The notes under the pieces are model-generated. The model did not search any database. It was not told the origin of the DNA and saw only the letters and a list, made by a program, of their open reading frames with translations. From HGM04593 sp045591315 (GTDB lineage Bacteria > Bacteroidota > Bacteroidia > Bacteroidales > Bacteroidaceae), in contig JAZNSN010000070.1 of the NCBI GenBank assembly GCA_045591315.1, forward strand, positions 1-33,463: 33,463 nt of DNA. Reading direction: 5' to 3'. Below, piece by piece: positions 22,557-31,455 of this stretch. A program made the translations under genes and the position numbers. Each line of letters starts with the position of its first letter. Within the stretch, counting starts at the first letter, position 1.

Positions 22557-23711
22557 TTATAAGTCAATGGAAAATACAGCCTTAGGTATCTCACGGCAGT
22601 TGTACCCGAATGCCATAGCCTCGCCATAAGCGCCAGCCGAGCGTATTGCCATTATATCTCCCCTCTTTGTCTCAGGGATACAACGGTCCTTGCAGAATAC
22701 ATCGGAAGATTCGCACACCGGACCTACAACGTCATATACTCCGTCGGGCTTCTGCGATGTAAGGTTCTCGATACGGTGATAGGCATCGTACAGAGCCGGA
22801 CGCACAAGGTCGTTCATTCCTGCATCAAGAATTATGAACTGCTTGCATGTGCCTTTCTTTACATAGGTTGCACGTGCTATGAGAGCACCGCACTGAGCAA
22901 CTATGCTCCTGCCAAGCTCAAAATGCACCTGTTGCCCAGGATGCAGTTTCAGGTTTTTGGCATAAGTGGCAAAATATAGGTCAAAATCGGGAATAGGATA
23001 CTTGTCGGGCGCATCGTAACGTATGCCCAAACCACCACCGACATTGATGTGGGGAAGAACAATGCCTCTCGTCTCATGAAGCAGCTCCTGCAATTCGTTT
23101 ATCCTTCCGCACAAAGCTATGAAGTCGTCCATTACGAGAATCTGAGAGCCTATGTGGAAGTGCATCCCTACCAGCTTGATATGCGGCATCGAGCAGATGA
23201 AATCAATGACCTCATCTATCTGTTCATAATTTATTCCGAATTTGTTCTCGGCAAGGCCTGTTGTGATGTTGGCATGCGTGTGCGCCCCTACATTAGGGTT
23301 TATGCGCACTGCAACCTGGGCCACTACTCCACGCTGGGCTGCAAGCAGCTCAATAGCCTCAACCTCAGGAACAGACTCTACATTGAAACAGAATATACCG
23401 GCATCAAGGGCCAGTGCAATCTCCTTATCGGTCTTTCCGACACCGGCAAACACTACCTTTTCAGCAGGAATACCGGCATCAAGTGCCGCACGCACCTCGC
23501 CTCCGCTTACACAATCGGCACCCATACCCGACTCTGCGACAATCTGCAGCAAACGAGGGTTGAAGTTTGCCTTTATGGCATAATGTACGTGAAAGCCTTC
23601 GTATCTTGCCGCTTCGCGTTGCGCTGCTGCAAGAGTCTCCTTCAACAAATCTACATCGTAATAGTAGAAAGGCGTTTCAATGGAAGAAAATGCTTCTACA
23701 GGGAATTTCAT
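22557..23711 (-). CDS. lysA: Diaminopimelate decarboxylase
   Basis: A 384-aa PLP enzyme making L-lysine from meso-diaminopimelate. The PLP-lysine motif is HYAIKANFNPRLL, the glycine-rich phosphate loop is NVGGGLGIRYD, and the substrate-site Cys is in CESSDVF. The fold type III barrel region (VAVRINPNVGAHTHANI, HIGSQI) is complete. I chose the ATG at 23711 (MKFPVEAF) because the longer frame overlaps the lysC stop (23722). AAAGG sits at a suitable distance before this ATG, and a second ATG two codons earlier is also possible. It follows lysC directly, so both steps of the pathway are co-expressed. Confidence 0.95.
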   Translation of the reverse strand: MKFPVEAFSSIETPFYYYDVDLLKETLAAAQREAARYEGFHVHYAIKANFNPRLLQIVAESGMGADCVSGGEVRAALDAGIPAEKVVFAGVGKTDKEIALALDAGIFCFNVESVPEVEAIELLAAQRGVVAQVAVRINPNVGAHTHANITTGLAENKFGINYEQIDEVIDFICSMPHIKLVGMHFHIGSQILVMDDFIALCGRINELQELLHETRGIVLPHINVGGGLGIRYDAPDKYPIPDFDLYFATYAKNLKLHPGQQVHFELGRSIVAQCGALIARATYVKKGTCKQFIILDAGMNDLVRPALYDAYHRIENLTSQKPDGVYDVVGPVCESSDVFCKDRCIPETKRGDIMAIRSAGAYGEAMAFGYNCREIPKAVFSIDL

Positions 23712-23721
23712 TGCCATGCCT

Positions 23722-25047
23722 TTAGTTTTTAGCATCAAAGATTGAAGCACTCAGAGCACGTAAAGCCCTTACCTTATCCTCTTCGCGCACAAGGAACGAT
23801 ATATTGTAGTTGCTGCCGCCATACGACACCATGCGCACCGGAATATCCTTCATGGCCTCCATTGCACGTGCCTCAAAACCGACATTCTCCCAGTTAAGGT
23901 CACCCACAACACAGATGATGCACATATTGCGGTCAACAGTGATTGTGCCAATCTTCTGCAGTTCGGCAACAATGTCATCGAGCCTCTTGTCATCGTCGAT
24001 TGAGACAGAGACACCGACCTCTGAGGTACAAACCATGTCGATGGATGTCCTGTAGCTCTCAAATATCTCGAAGACCTTGCGGAGGAAACCGTATGCAAGC
24101 AACATTCGGCCGCTCTTTATCTTTATGGCAGTGATATTGTCTTTTGCCGCAATGGCCTTTATCTCGCCCGGACGAGTCAAGTTGTTGTCAATTCTTGTAC
24201 CCTCGGCTGTAGGGTCCATTGTATTGAGCAGACGTACCGGGGTTCCTGTAAGCTTAGCAGGAAGAATACATGTAGGGTGAAGAATCTTCGCACCGAAGTA
24301 TGCAAGCTCGGCACTCTCCTCAAAATGAAGATTACGGACAGGTGATGTATTCTCGACAATACGCGGGTCGTTGTTGTGGACACCGTCGATATCGGTCCAT
24401 ATCTGCACCTCGTCGGCATTTACTGCAGAACCTATCAATGTTGCAGTGTAATCGCTGCCGCCACGCTGCAGATTATCGTAGCTGCCCTCATGGTTCATGC
24501 AGATAAAGCCCTGGGTGATGTATATCTTGCCCTTCTTCTCAAAATCGACAAGCGGAAGAAGATGCTCGCGTATGTAGCCGAGGTCGGGCTCGCCGTTTAC
24601 TGCAAGACGCATGAAATCGAGTGCATTGAGCAACTCGACATCATAACCCTGTTCCTGCATGTATATTGTTACCATGTTGGTAGAGATAATCTCTCCCTGG
24701 GCAACAATCTCTTTCTCCAGTTCATCGTTCAAAGGCTTGAACGCAAGGTCGCGAAGATGAGCGAATATCGCATTCACCTTGTCTGTTGCAGCCTTGGCAC
24801 CGGCCTCAGTCTCGTAGAGGTCCTTGATTGTCTGCATGTACTTCGACAAAAGATATGTCGAATGCTCACAGGCTCCGTTCACATTACCGTTACGGAGATA
24901 GTTAGTGAATTCTATGAGCGAATTTGTAGTTCCCGACATTGCCGAAAGAACGACAATTTTTGATTCACCGTCAGTTATAAGCTTTACAACACCTTGCATG
25001 CGCTCGGCCGAACCGACCGATGTGCCGCCAAATTTCAATACTTTCAT
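23722..25047 (-). CDS. lysC: Aspartate kinase
   Basis: A 441-aa monofunctional aspartokinase, catalysing the first step from aspartate to lysine, threonine and diaminopimelate. The N-terminal ATP motif is LKFGGTSVGSAERM. QGFICMNHEGSYDNLQRGGSDYTA and IWTDIDGV form the active-site part. Two ACT-type regulatory domains follow (from about residue 300, with ITAIKIKSGRMLLAYGFL and NISFLVREEDKVRALRAL), implying feedback control. Length is usual. It lies 19 nt after the FtsE-like gene and 10 nt before the chosen lysA start. Confidence 0.95.
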   Translation of the reverse strand: MKVLKFGGTSVGSAERMQGVVKLITDGESKIVVLSAMSGTTNSLIEFTNYLRNGNVNGACEHSTYLLSKYMQTIKDLYETEAGAKAATDKVNAIFAHLRDLAFKPLNDELEKEIVAQGEIISTNMVTIYMQEQGYDVELLNALDFMRLAVNGEPDLGYIREHLLPLVDFEKKGKIYITQGFICMNHEGSYDNLQRGGSDYTATLIGSAVNADEVQIWTDIDGVHNNDPRIVENTSPVRNLHFEESAELAYFGAKILHPTCILPAKLTGTPVRLLNTMDPTAEGTRIDNNLTRPGEIKAIAAKDNITAIKIKSGRMLLAYGFLRKVFEIFESYRTSIDMVCTSEVGVSVSIDDDKRLDDIVAELQKIGTITVDRNMCIICVVGDLNWENVGFEARAMEAMKDIPVRMVSYGGSNYNISFLVREEDKVRALRALSASIFDAKN

Positions 25048-25066
25048 ATATCTATATTTATTCTGA

Positions 25067-25771
25067 TTATACTATATTGTTATTCTCCGGAACAGCCTCA
25101 TCCGTAATAAGAGTCATATGCCTGTCCTTGCAGCGGTATGCTGTTCCTGGGTAATCCTTAAGCCACTGTTCGTTGTGGGTAATCATTAGCACAGCCATCT
25201 TCTCCTCACGGCATATTCGGTGCAACAGTGCCATGATATAGTCACCGGTCTCGTGGTCGAGATTGCCGGTGGGCTCATCGGCAAGCAGAAGGGCCGGGCT
25301 GTTGAGTATGGCACGGGCAATGACGATTCGCTGCTGCTCGCCCCCCGAAAGTTCATGAGGATACTTATAACCCTTTTGCGGCAACCCGACAAGTTCCAAG
25401 ACACGCTTTATGCGTGCCTCACGTTCAGTGTGCTCGCTCCAGCCTGTACTGCGAAGCACAAAGTCGAGATTATCGTGTACATTACGGTCGGTAAGCAGCT
25501 GGAAGTCCTGAAACACAATTCCTATATTCTTCCGCAACGACTGCAGTTTCCGGTTCTTTATTCCGGACATCTCATATTCTCCGAATACCAGCAGGCTTCC
25601 TTTCGTTATATCCACCTCGCCGTATATTGTCTTGAGCAGCGTGGACTTTCCCGAACCCACTGCACCTATAATATAGGCGAACTCACCCATCTCAAGGGAC
25701 ATGTTTACATCTTCAAGAATTCTTTTAGAATCAATCTCGATATTTACGTCGGTAAACTTTATTATTGACAT
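25067..25771 (-). CDS. ftsE: FtsE-like ABC transporter ATPase
   Basis: A 234-aa ATPase with a full set of motifs: Walker A GAVGSGKST, Q-loop VFQDFQLL, signature LSGGEQQR, Walker B LLLADEP with catalytic Glu, and the H-loop in ITHNEQW. FtsE pairs with FtsX to control peptidoglycan hydrolases during division. In Bacteroidetes an FtsE-like gene often precedes lysC, as here. I chose ATG at 25771 (MSIIKFTDVNIEI), because the longer frame starts with TTG at 25801, inside the -7 element. No ftsX is adjacent, so the true partner is unknown. Confidence 0.85.
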   Translation of the reverse strand: MSIIKFTDVNIEIDSKRILEDVNMSLEMGEFAYIIGAVGSGKSTLLKTIYGEVDITKGSLLVFGEYEMSGIKNRKLQSLRKNIGIVFQDFQLLTDRNVHDNLDFVLRSTGWSEHTEREARIKRVLELVGLPQKGYKYPHELSGGEQQRIVIARAILNSPALLLADEPTGNLDHETGDYIMALLHRICREEKMAVLMITHNEQWLKDYPGTAYRCKDRHMTLITDEAVPENNNIV

Positions 25772-25798
25772 GTTTGTGCCTTTTGCTCTTATGATACG

Positions 25799-25806
25799 CA
25801 AAAATA
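25799..25806 (-). promoter_or_regulatory. -7 element of the ftsE-lysC-lysA promoter
   Basis: TATTTTTG on the minus strand (25806-25799) matches TAnnTTTG. It gives a transcription start near 25792 and a 20-nt leader to the ATG at 25771. No clear -33 box. The box lies in the 237-nt AT-rich divergent region between ftsE and the LytTR regulator. Confidence 0.45.
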
Positions 25807-25930
25807 GGGATATTTTTTCAAAAAAGAGGTTTACTTATGCATTAAATAGCAAAACAATGGCACTCTTTCTCATATTATATCTTTTTTTAGCTTAATATGT
25901 CAAAAAAATGCAAAGTAGTGCAAATACGTC

Positions 25931-25961
25931 TTCGGGGATATTAAAAATTTGACTAAATTTG
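25931..25961 (+). promoter_or_regulatory. Promoter of the LytTR regulator gene
   Basis: TTC (25931-25933, one base off TTG), a 20-nt spacer and TAAATTTG (25954-25961). RNA would start near 25968. This argues that the TTG at 25949 is not the start and supports the ATG at 26009. Confidence 0.5.
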
Positions 25962-26008
25962 CAATAAAGATGGTAGCCATAAGAGCATGGCTGCCTAAAT
26001 ATGCGTTT

Positions 26009-26893
26009 ATGATAGAATATACATCGAAAATATACAATAAGGTTCCGAAATACATGCTCGAAAAGAGAAACCAGATATCAATGGTTCTTTTCGTATCTCT
26101 TTTCGCCATTGCCTTTATAAACATCTTCAACCCCTTTGATTCAAAGGCATGGATTAAGGATACAAGCATCACCGAAACAAAATACTTTGCATGGTCGTCA
26201 CTGCTTGTTCTGATCGGAATGGCCGTAGTGGCTTTAAGCCGTATAATAATGTATATGCGTTCAAAGAAGCCCGATCACAACATAACCATAATCAGATATA
26301 TAATCTGGGTGTTTGCCGAAGTACTTCTGCTGTCAGGCTCGTTCACGCTCCTCGCACTCATTGTACGCAACAATCTGAACCTTCCGACAAACGATCCTAT
26401 AGAGATTTTCGTAACGGCATTCAAGAATACATGTGCCATTATAGTCATCCCATACCTGATATGTATCATGTACTTCTCATACCAGGACCGTTCGGCCAAG
26501 CTTAAGGAACTCATGGGAGAGAATATCGGCTTCAAGTCGAGCAACCTCATATCGATACGCGATTCAAGAGGTGTACTGCAGTTATCAGTTGCAAAGGAGA
26601 ACCTTCTGTACATTGAATCGGCCGACAACTATATATGCATCTGGTACCAGAAAAACGAGATGCTGAAGAAGCAGCTGATGCGAATAACAATGAAAGAGAT
26701 AAGCGAACAGCTTGCCGATACAAACATCGTGCGCTGCCACCGTTCATATATGGTAAACCTTGACCTTGTAAAGGTCATGCGCCGTGAAAAGGAGAACCTG
26801 TTCCTTGAGCTGGGAGTGCCTAACATAAAGGAGATTCCAATCTCAAAGACATACGGCGAAAAGGTTCTGCGCCGCCTTGTACCTATTTCGTAA
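26009..26893 (+). CDS. Membrane-anchored LytTR-domain DNA-binding regulator
   Basis: A 294-aa protein with four membrane segments (about residues 25-45, 65-85, 105-130 and 145-165), then a short linker and a C-terminal LytTR domain (from about 185). The domain has LLYIESADNYICIWYQ, ISEQLADTNIVRCHRSYMVNLDLV and a final ISKTYGEKVLRRL, all standard LytTR strands. There is no receiver domain, so it is not a classical response regulator. The membrane part may be the sensor. The start at 26009 is chosen because the longer frame begins in the promoter. It is divergent from ftsE and 22 nt upstream of purN. Target genes are unknown. Confidence 0.85.
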   Translation: MIEYTSKIYNKVPKYMLEKRNQISMVLFVSLFAIAFINIFNPFDSKAWIKDTSITETKYFAWSSLLVLIGMAVVALSRIIMYMRSKKPDHNITIIRYIIWVFAEVLLLSGSFTLLALIVRNNLNLPTNDPIEIFVTAFKNTCAIIVIPYLICIMYFSYQDRSAKLKELMGENIGFKSSNLISIRDSRGVLQLSVAKENLLYIESADNYICIWYQKNEMLKKQLMRITMKEISEQLADTNIVRCHRSYMVNLDLVKVMRREKENLFLELGVPNIKEIPISKTYGEKVLRRLVPIS

Positions 26894-26915
26894 AAACACA
26901 AACAGCATACAGGAG

Positions 26916-27488
26916 ATGAAAAACATTGCCATTCTAGCATCGGGCAGCGGCTCTAACGCCGAGAATATTGCCAAGTATTTCGAAGGGAGCGACTACGCCA
27001 GAGTTTCGTTCATCATAGCCAACAACCCCGAAGCATACGTGCTTGAGCGCGCCAAGAAGCTCGGAATTGAAGCTGCAGTTGTAACAAAACAGCAGTTCAT
27101 GGAGGCCGACAGCATTATTGCAATGTTGCAGAAACGCAACATCGACTTCGTAGTACTTGCAGGATTCCTGTTGCTCGTACCTCAGAAACTGATTCAGGCA
27201 TATCCAGGCAAGATTGTAAACATACACCCCGCCCTGCTCCCTAAACATGGAGGAAAAGGGATGTACGGCGACCGCGTACACAAGGCTGTGGTAGAGTGCG
27301 GAGACAGCGAAAGCGGAATAACCATTCACCTCATTGATGAGCAGTACGACAAGGGAACGACATTCTTCCAGGCAAAGTGTCCTGTGTTGCTGACAGATAC
27401 CCCGGACGATGTTGCAGCGAAGGTACATGCATTGGAGTATGAACACTTCCCACATGTAATTGAAGAGATAATGCACACTCTTGACTGA
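26916..27488 (+). CDS. purN: Phosphoribosylglycinamide formyltransferase
   Basis: A 190-aa enzyme that formylates GAR with 10-formyl-THF in purine synthesis. The phosphate-binding start is ILASGSGSNAENI. The catalytic Asn and His are in KIVNIHPALLP, and the folate-site Asp is in HLIDEQYDKGT. Length is normal. The start ATG at 26916 (MKNIAILASGSGSN) is chosen because the longer frame adds residues overlapping the end of the LytTR gene. It ends 9 nt before a strong 21-bp hairpin. Confidence 0.94.
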   Translation: MKNIAILASGSGSNAENIAKYFEGSDYARVSFIIANNPEAYVLERAKKLGIEAAVVTKQQFMEADSIIAMLQKRNIDFVVLAGFLLLVPQKLIQAYPGKIVNIHPALLPKHGGKGMYGDRVHKAVVECGDSESGITIHLIDEQYDKGTTFFQAKCPVLLTDTPDDVAAKVHALEYEHFPHVIEEIMHTLD

Positions 27489-27497
27489 TATACAAGA

Positions 27498-27543
27498 TAC
27501 AAAAGCAGAGGAACTTCAATTGTGAAGTTCCTCTGCTTTTGTA
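27498..27543. terminator. Bidirectional terminator between purN and pepT
   Basis: A perfect 21-bp stem (27498-27518 with 27523-27543), loop ATTG. The stem ends in AAAA on the left and TTTT on the right, so each strand leaves the hairpin with a T-run (CTTTTGTAT on both sides). It lies between the convergent stops at 27488 and 27565. Confidence 0.93.
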
Positions 27544-27564
27544 TATATATGTACTCGTTCTGCA

Positions 27565-28806
27565 TTAAGCCAAATCCTTTACACCGGCTGCTATATTCAC
27601 AATAGTCATCACAGCCTTTTCCATGACTTGTACAGGAACAAACTCATAACGGCTATGGAAGTTTATTCCTCCAGCAAAGAGGTTAGGACAAGGCAAACCC
27701 ATGAACGAGAGCTGAGCACCATCGGTACCGCCGCGTATAGGCTTCACCAGAGGAACGACACCTGCCTTTTCCATCGCACTCTTTGCAAGCTCAATGATAT
27801 GCATCTTAGGCTCTACCTGTTCACGCATATTGCGGTACTGCTCCTTGAGTTCCAATACAACTGTTCCTTCACCGTATTTCGCATTCATTTGAGCCTCAAC
27901 CTCCTTCATGAACGCCATGCGCTTTGCAAATACATCTCCGCTATGGTCACGTATTATATACGAAACAGAAGCATGGTCAACACCTCCGTTTATACCCATA
28001 AGATGATAGAATCCCTCATAGCCACATGTACATTCGGGCGACTCAGCCGCCGGAATGACTGTTACTATATCCGTTGCAACACGCAGCGCGTTAAGCATCT
28101 TGTCCTTTGCATAACCGGGATGGACATTGCGGCCTTGGATAGAGAATGTCGCAGCACCGGCATTGAAGTTCTCGAATTCCAGTTCTCCCTCACTGCCGCC
28201 ATCTACAGTATAGGCCCATTCGCAGCCGAAAAGAGGAACATTGAAGTTATGCGCTCCACGACCAATCTCCTCGTCCGGGTTAAATGCTATACGTATCTTG
28301 CCGTGCTCGATTTCGGGATGCGCCTGAAGATAGGCTATAGCCGAAACAATCTCTGCGATACCGGCCTTGTCGTCGGCACCCAGAAGAGTGTGGCCGTCCG
28401 TTACAATAAGGTCGAGCCCTTTATAGCTCTCAACTTCTGGAAAATCAGAAACCTTAAGAACTATATTTTCTGCAGCATCAAGCACTATGTCACCGCCTGC
28501 ATAGTTCTCAACGATGCGTGGCTTGACCTCCTTGCCGCTCATATCGGGGCTTGTGTCAAGGTGTGATATGAAACCTATTACAGGCATATCCTTGCTGCTG
28601 TTAGATGGCAATGTAGCATAGAGGTAGCCCTTCTCGTCAAGCACTACATCACTAAGGCCCATAGCCTTGAGTTCGTTCTCAAGGAAGCGCGCAAAAACGA
28701 ACTGCCCTTCGGTTGTAGGGACCGTTGTCGCATCGTCGCACGACTCTGTATCGAATGTCACATATTTCAAGAAGCGTTCAAGCATCTTTTCTCTAATTTC
28801 GCTCAT
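27565..28806 (-). CDS. pepT: Tripeptidase T (M20 family)
   Basis: A 413-aa cytosolic zinc peptidase that removes the N-terminal residue from tripeptides. Zinc and catalytic residues are seen in ISHLDTSPDMSG (His, Asp), GADDKAGIAEI (Asp bridging), NPDEEIGRGAHN (Glu pair) and FHSRYEFVP (C-terminal His). The dimerisation domain lies between about residues 205 and 310. Length matches PepT. It starts 15 nt after the DUF2027-Smr gene stop and is probably co-transcribed with it. Confidence 0.94.
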   Translation of the reverse strand: MSEIREKMLERFLKYVTFDTESCDDATTVPTTEGQFVFARFLENELKAMGLSDVVLDEKGYLYATLPSNSSKDMPVIGFISHLDTSPDMSGKEVKPRIVENYAGGDIVLDAAENIVLKVSDFPEVESYKGLDLIVTDGHTLLGADDKAGIAEIVSAIAYLQAHPEIEHGKIRIAFNPDEEIGRGAHNFNVPLFGCEWAYTVDGGSEGELEFENFNAGAATFSIQGRNVHPGYAKDKMLNALRVATDIVTVIPAAESPECTCGYEGFYHLMGINGGVDHASVSYIIRDHSGDVFAKRMAFMKEVEAQMNAKYGEGTVVLELKEQYRNMREQVEPKMHIIELAKSAMEKAGVVPLVKPIRGGTDGAQLSFMGLPCPNLFAGGINFHSRYEFVPVQVMEKAVMTIVNIAAGVKDLA

Positions 28807-28821
28807 AACTGTATTGTTTTA

Positions 28822-29907
28822 TTATTTGATTATTACCATTGTGGCACCGAATCCGTACTTCTGGAACGACGCATCCTGAGAAAGACATCTGGGGTATTTT
28901 CGGCGCAACTCCTGAGAAATGGCATTACGCAGCACGCCTTCGCCTTTGCCATGTATAAAGACAATCTTCTTTCCTTTATACTTCAGGTTCTCGTCGATAG
29001 TCTTGCGCACTACATCGAGCTGATAGTTAAGGATATCGAAACTGTTCATGCCGGCCGTAGTCTCAAGCAGTTCATTTATATGAAGATCCACTTCGAGTAT
29101 ATCTGTTCCCTTTGTAAGCTTAGGCTGAGGTGTTTTCTTCTGCCATTCATCGCCTTTCTTCTTCTCAAGGATAACCTTGGTTATCTCTTCGGCATCAGTG
29201 AATATCTCCTTAGTGGGTTTGTCATCGAAAACAAGGTCGTATATCAATGCACCCTCATCAAAGAACGGATTCTCACGGAAAAGATGCAGCTTGTAGAACT
29301 TGACGGTATCTATACGGCGTTCTATATTCATTGCCGGCTTAAGGGCAAAGGGTTTCTTCTCTTTGAACGGCAACAGCTGCACGCACACATGCTCCATGTC
29401 GTTCAGTTCCTCACGCCCGAACTCTTCAAGGAACATCTTGGAATTAGGCTCCAAGATACCGTTTGCACGCACAGCCCAACTGCGGCCCTGCGCCGAAAGA
29501 TATGTAAAATATAGCCAGTAGTTGCTGTCGTTTATAAGGTAAGCCTCAAAATTCGAGTTTCCAAGAGACTTCTCGTCCATCGGCAGATAGGCCAGCATAA
29601 CGTTCAGCCTCTCCCCTTCGGGACGTTCAGCCGGGCGGTATGTAACAACAGGCTCCGGCTCCTCATCTTCGACAAAGTTCCTCAACGGCTGTTGCGCTAT
29701 AGGCTTCTTATGTTCAGGCTCTTTTGGAGTGACACTCTTCTTCACGAAGTTATATTCATTTGTATCTACCACCACGCACTCACGTACCTGCATGGGAATC
29801 TCAAAACCGTTCTTGTCCTCTACCAGTACAATATCCTTTCCACGGAATCCAGTGACAATACCGCCACCGCTCTCGTATATAAAGCGCACCTTATCACCGA
29901 TCTTCAT
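28822..29907 (-). CDS. DUF2027 protein with C-terminal Smr domain
   Basis: A 361-aa protein. The N-terminal beta-rich part (MKIGDKVRFIYESGGGIVTGFRGKDIVLVEDKNGFEIP) is a KOW/SH3-like domain, the middle (about 105-260) is DUF2027. The C-terminal Smr domain (about 275-361) has LEVDLHINELL, FIHGKGEGVLR (HGxG motif) and the final FGFGATMVII-like strand. Smr domains are endonuclease folds; in MutS2 and ribosome-associated proteins they cut DNA or RNA. This combination is known to me mainly from Bacteroidetes. A weak -7 box (TATCTTCG, 29939-29932) precedes the start. It is probably co-transcribed with pepT downstream. Confidence 0.85.
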   Translation of the reverse strand: MKIGDKVRFIYESGGGIVTGFRGKDIVLVEDKNGFEIPMQVRECVVVDTNEYNFVKKSVTPKEPEHKKPIAQQPLRNFVEDEEPEPVVTYRPAERPEGERLNVMLAYLPMDEKSLGNSNFEAYLINDSNYWLYFTYLSAQGRSWAVRANGILEPNSKMFLEEFGREELNDMEHVCVQLLPFKEKKPFALKPAMNIERRIDTVKFYKLHLFRENPFFDEGALIYDLVFDDKPTKEIFTDAEEITKVILEKKKGDEWQKKTPQPKLTKGTDILEVDLHINELLETTAGMNSFDILNYQLDVVRKTIDENLKYKGKKIVFIHGKGEGVLRNAISQELRRKYPRCLSQDASFQKYGFGATMVIIK

Positions 29908-30016
29908 ATTATCATCTTTTTATCGTTATTGCGAAGATAATGAAAAAAGCGATACAGACATATATCTTAAAGCAGAAAAACAGAACGGATAACAGATGTA
30001 AAGAACTCAAAAGAGA

Positions 30017-30343
30017 CTAATATCCATATTCCGGACCATGACGGAGAACAGGCATGCCGTTATACCTTAGCAAAGTTGCTTGAGGAATTCTGACAGCACC
30101 CTCCTCCCACATTATGCCGCCATTGTGCTCTTCGACATAGAGAAACATCAGTTCAACAATGGAATCGTTTTCTGTTTCACCAATGTCATAACGGATATAA
30201 GGCAATCTATTTCTTTCTCTTGCGGTTTCAACACTCCATAATGCCGGCACATCTTCAATAGAATTGCCATATTCAGCCAAATGTTCTCCTTCACAGCAAG
30301 GGAGAAGAAAAGCAAAGAGAAAAATATAACACAAGCGGGCCAT
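30017..30343 (-). CDS. Small putative lipoprotein
   Basis: A 108-aa protein starting with ATG at 30343. MARLCYIFLFAFLLPCCEGEH looks like a lipoprotein signal with a Cys pair at about 16-17, although Pro before the Cys is unusual for a lipobox. The mature part contains a few beta-type segments (DDSIVELMFLYVEEH-like) and a C-terminal RHGPEYGY. I recognise no family. It follows the LRR gene by 60 nt on the same strand and may be the last gene of that leftward run. Confidence 0.6.
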   Translation of the reverse strand: MARLCYIFLFAFLLPCCEGEHLAEYGNSIEDVPALWSVETARERNRLPYIRYDIGETENDSIVELMFLYVEEHNGGIMWEEGAVRIPQATLLRYNGMPVLRHGPEYGY

Positions 30344-30403
30344 TATTCCGTTTCAATATAACAGAACAACAACCCGGCTTAAAATTTGTTTATGCTGGTT
30401 TCT

Positions 30404-31441
30404 TTATGCCAATTCCTCTACATTACCGAACTTTTCCCAAATCCGGGCAAATCCATACTCTCCTACCATGCCTTTAGGAACAAGAAGGAGCGTACGCGAA
30501 TAGACATCGGCATCGGCAATATCGCCCGAACACATAGGAGCTGCATTACACATCACACACAGTCGCTTCAACGACTTGCAGCTGCGGAATGCCTGTTCAC
30601 CGACACTTACGACAGCAGACGGCAACTCAATCTCCTCAATTGAACTGCAGTTATAGAACGAGCCATATCCTATGCCGAGCACACCTTCGTGAAGAGTTAC
30701 ACTCCTTAACGAAGTACAATTGGCCAGGACACCTTGGTCAAGCATATTCACACCTGCCGGAAGAGAAAAAGTTTCCAAAGATGAACAGCCCCAAAAAGCA
30801 CCTTTCTTTATTGCAGCCAATGATGACGGGAAGCCTATCCTTTCAAGTGAAGAGCAGTCGCGGAAAGCCCACCCTTCAACAGACAGCACTCCTTGTGGAA
30901 GTTCAATCCCGCCCAGTGACGAGCAACCGCAGAAAGCATATTCTCCGACGCTCTCTACCATGCTACCTACAGAGACACGCACCAGAGAACTGCAGCCGTC
31001 GAATAGCGAAGGCTCAATATTTATAAGATTATCGGGCAAATATACATACTCAAGCGAACTGCACCCCATGAATGCAGCCTTGCCGATGACAAGCACATTT
31101 GCCGGCAACACAACCTCATCAAGCGACGTACATCCTTTGAAAGCCTGCACGCCTATGACATGAAGTTCATCGTTGAAAACGACTCTTGACAACATCGTAC
31201 AACCCTCGAAGGATGAGATACCGATACTGTCAATATTTTCACCCATTACAACGGAGCGCAATGCAGTACAATCCTTGAAAGCCTCATCGAGTATATCCGT
31301 TACGGTATATCTCCTGCCGGCACTCACGACCTCAGCCGGTATATCAATATCACCTGAGTACGGAACGAGAGCCCTTGTAACTGTAGCCGATGACTTGGCA
31401 TTGTCGAGCAGGTATGTAAGTTTTCCAATATTCGCAATCAT
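30404..31441 (-). CDS. BspA-like leucine-rich repeat protein (LRR_5), no signal peptide
   Basis: A 345-aa protein of about eleven 23-residue repeats with the pattern AFxGCSSLxxVxLPxxVxxIG, the Treponema/BspA-type LRR. It opens with MIANIGKLTYLLDNAKSSATV and closes with a capping segment (LLVPKGMVGEYGFARIWEKFG). No signal peptide or lipobox is present, so it should stay in the cytoplasm, although related BspA proteins are secreted. I chose ATG at 31441 over TTG at 31447. It begins 14 nt after the QueA-like gene and so is probably co-transcribed. Repeat conservation in both protein and Cys positions suggests recent expansion. Confidence 0.85.
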   Translation of the reverse strand: MIANIGKLTYLLDNAKSSATVTRALVPYSGDIDIPAEVVSAGRRYTVTDILDEAFKDCTALRSVVMGENIDSIGISSFEGCTMLSRVVFNDELHVIGVQAFKGCTSLDEVVLPANVLVIGKAAFMGCSSLEYVYLPDNLINIEPSLFDGCSSLVRVSVGSMVESVGEYAFCGCSSLGGIELPQGVLSVEGWAFRDCSSLERIGFPSSLAAIKKGAFWGCSSLETFSLPAGVNMLDQGVLANCTSLRSVTLHEGVLGIGYGSFYNCSSIEEIELPSAVVSVGEQAFRSCKSLKRLCVMCNAAPMCSGDIADADVYSRTLLLVPKGMVGEYGFARIWEKFGNVEELA

Positions 31442-31455
31442 ATACAAAGTTTCAG

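Noticed and set aside
23049..23732. A long + strand frame opposite lysA
   Set aside because: lysA has all PLP-site motifs in the opposite direction. The + frame shows no recognisable features and reflects codon bias.
25048..26008. A lysine riboswitch before the ftsE-lysC-lysA run
   Set aside because: The leader before ftsE is only about 20 nt long and no structured element is visible.
27628..28566. A long open frame opposite pepT (312 codons, + strand)
   Set aside because: It is antisense to a complete, motif-rich pepT gene, has no family features, and a terminator lies immediately upstream.
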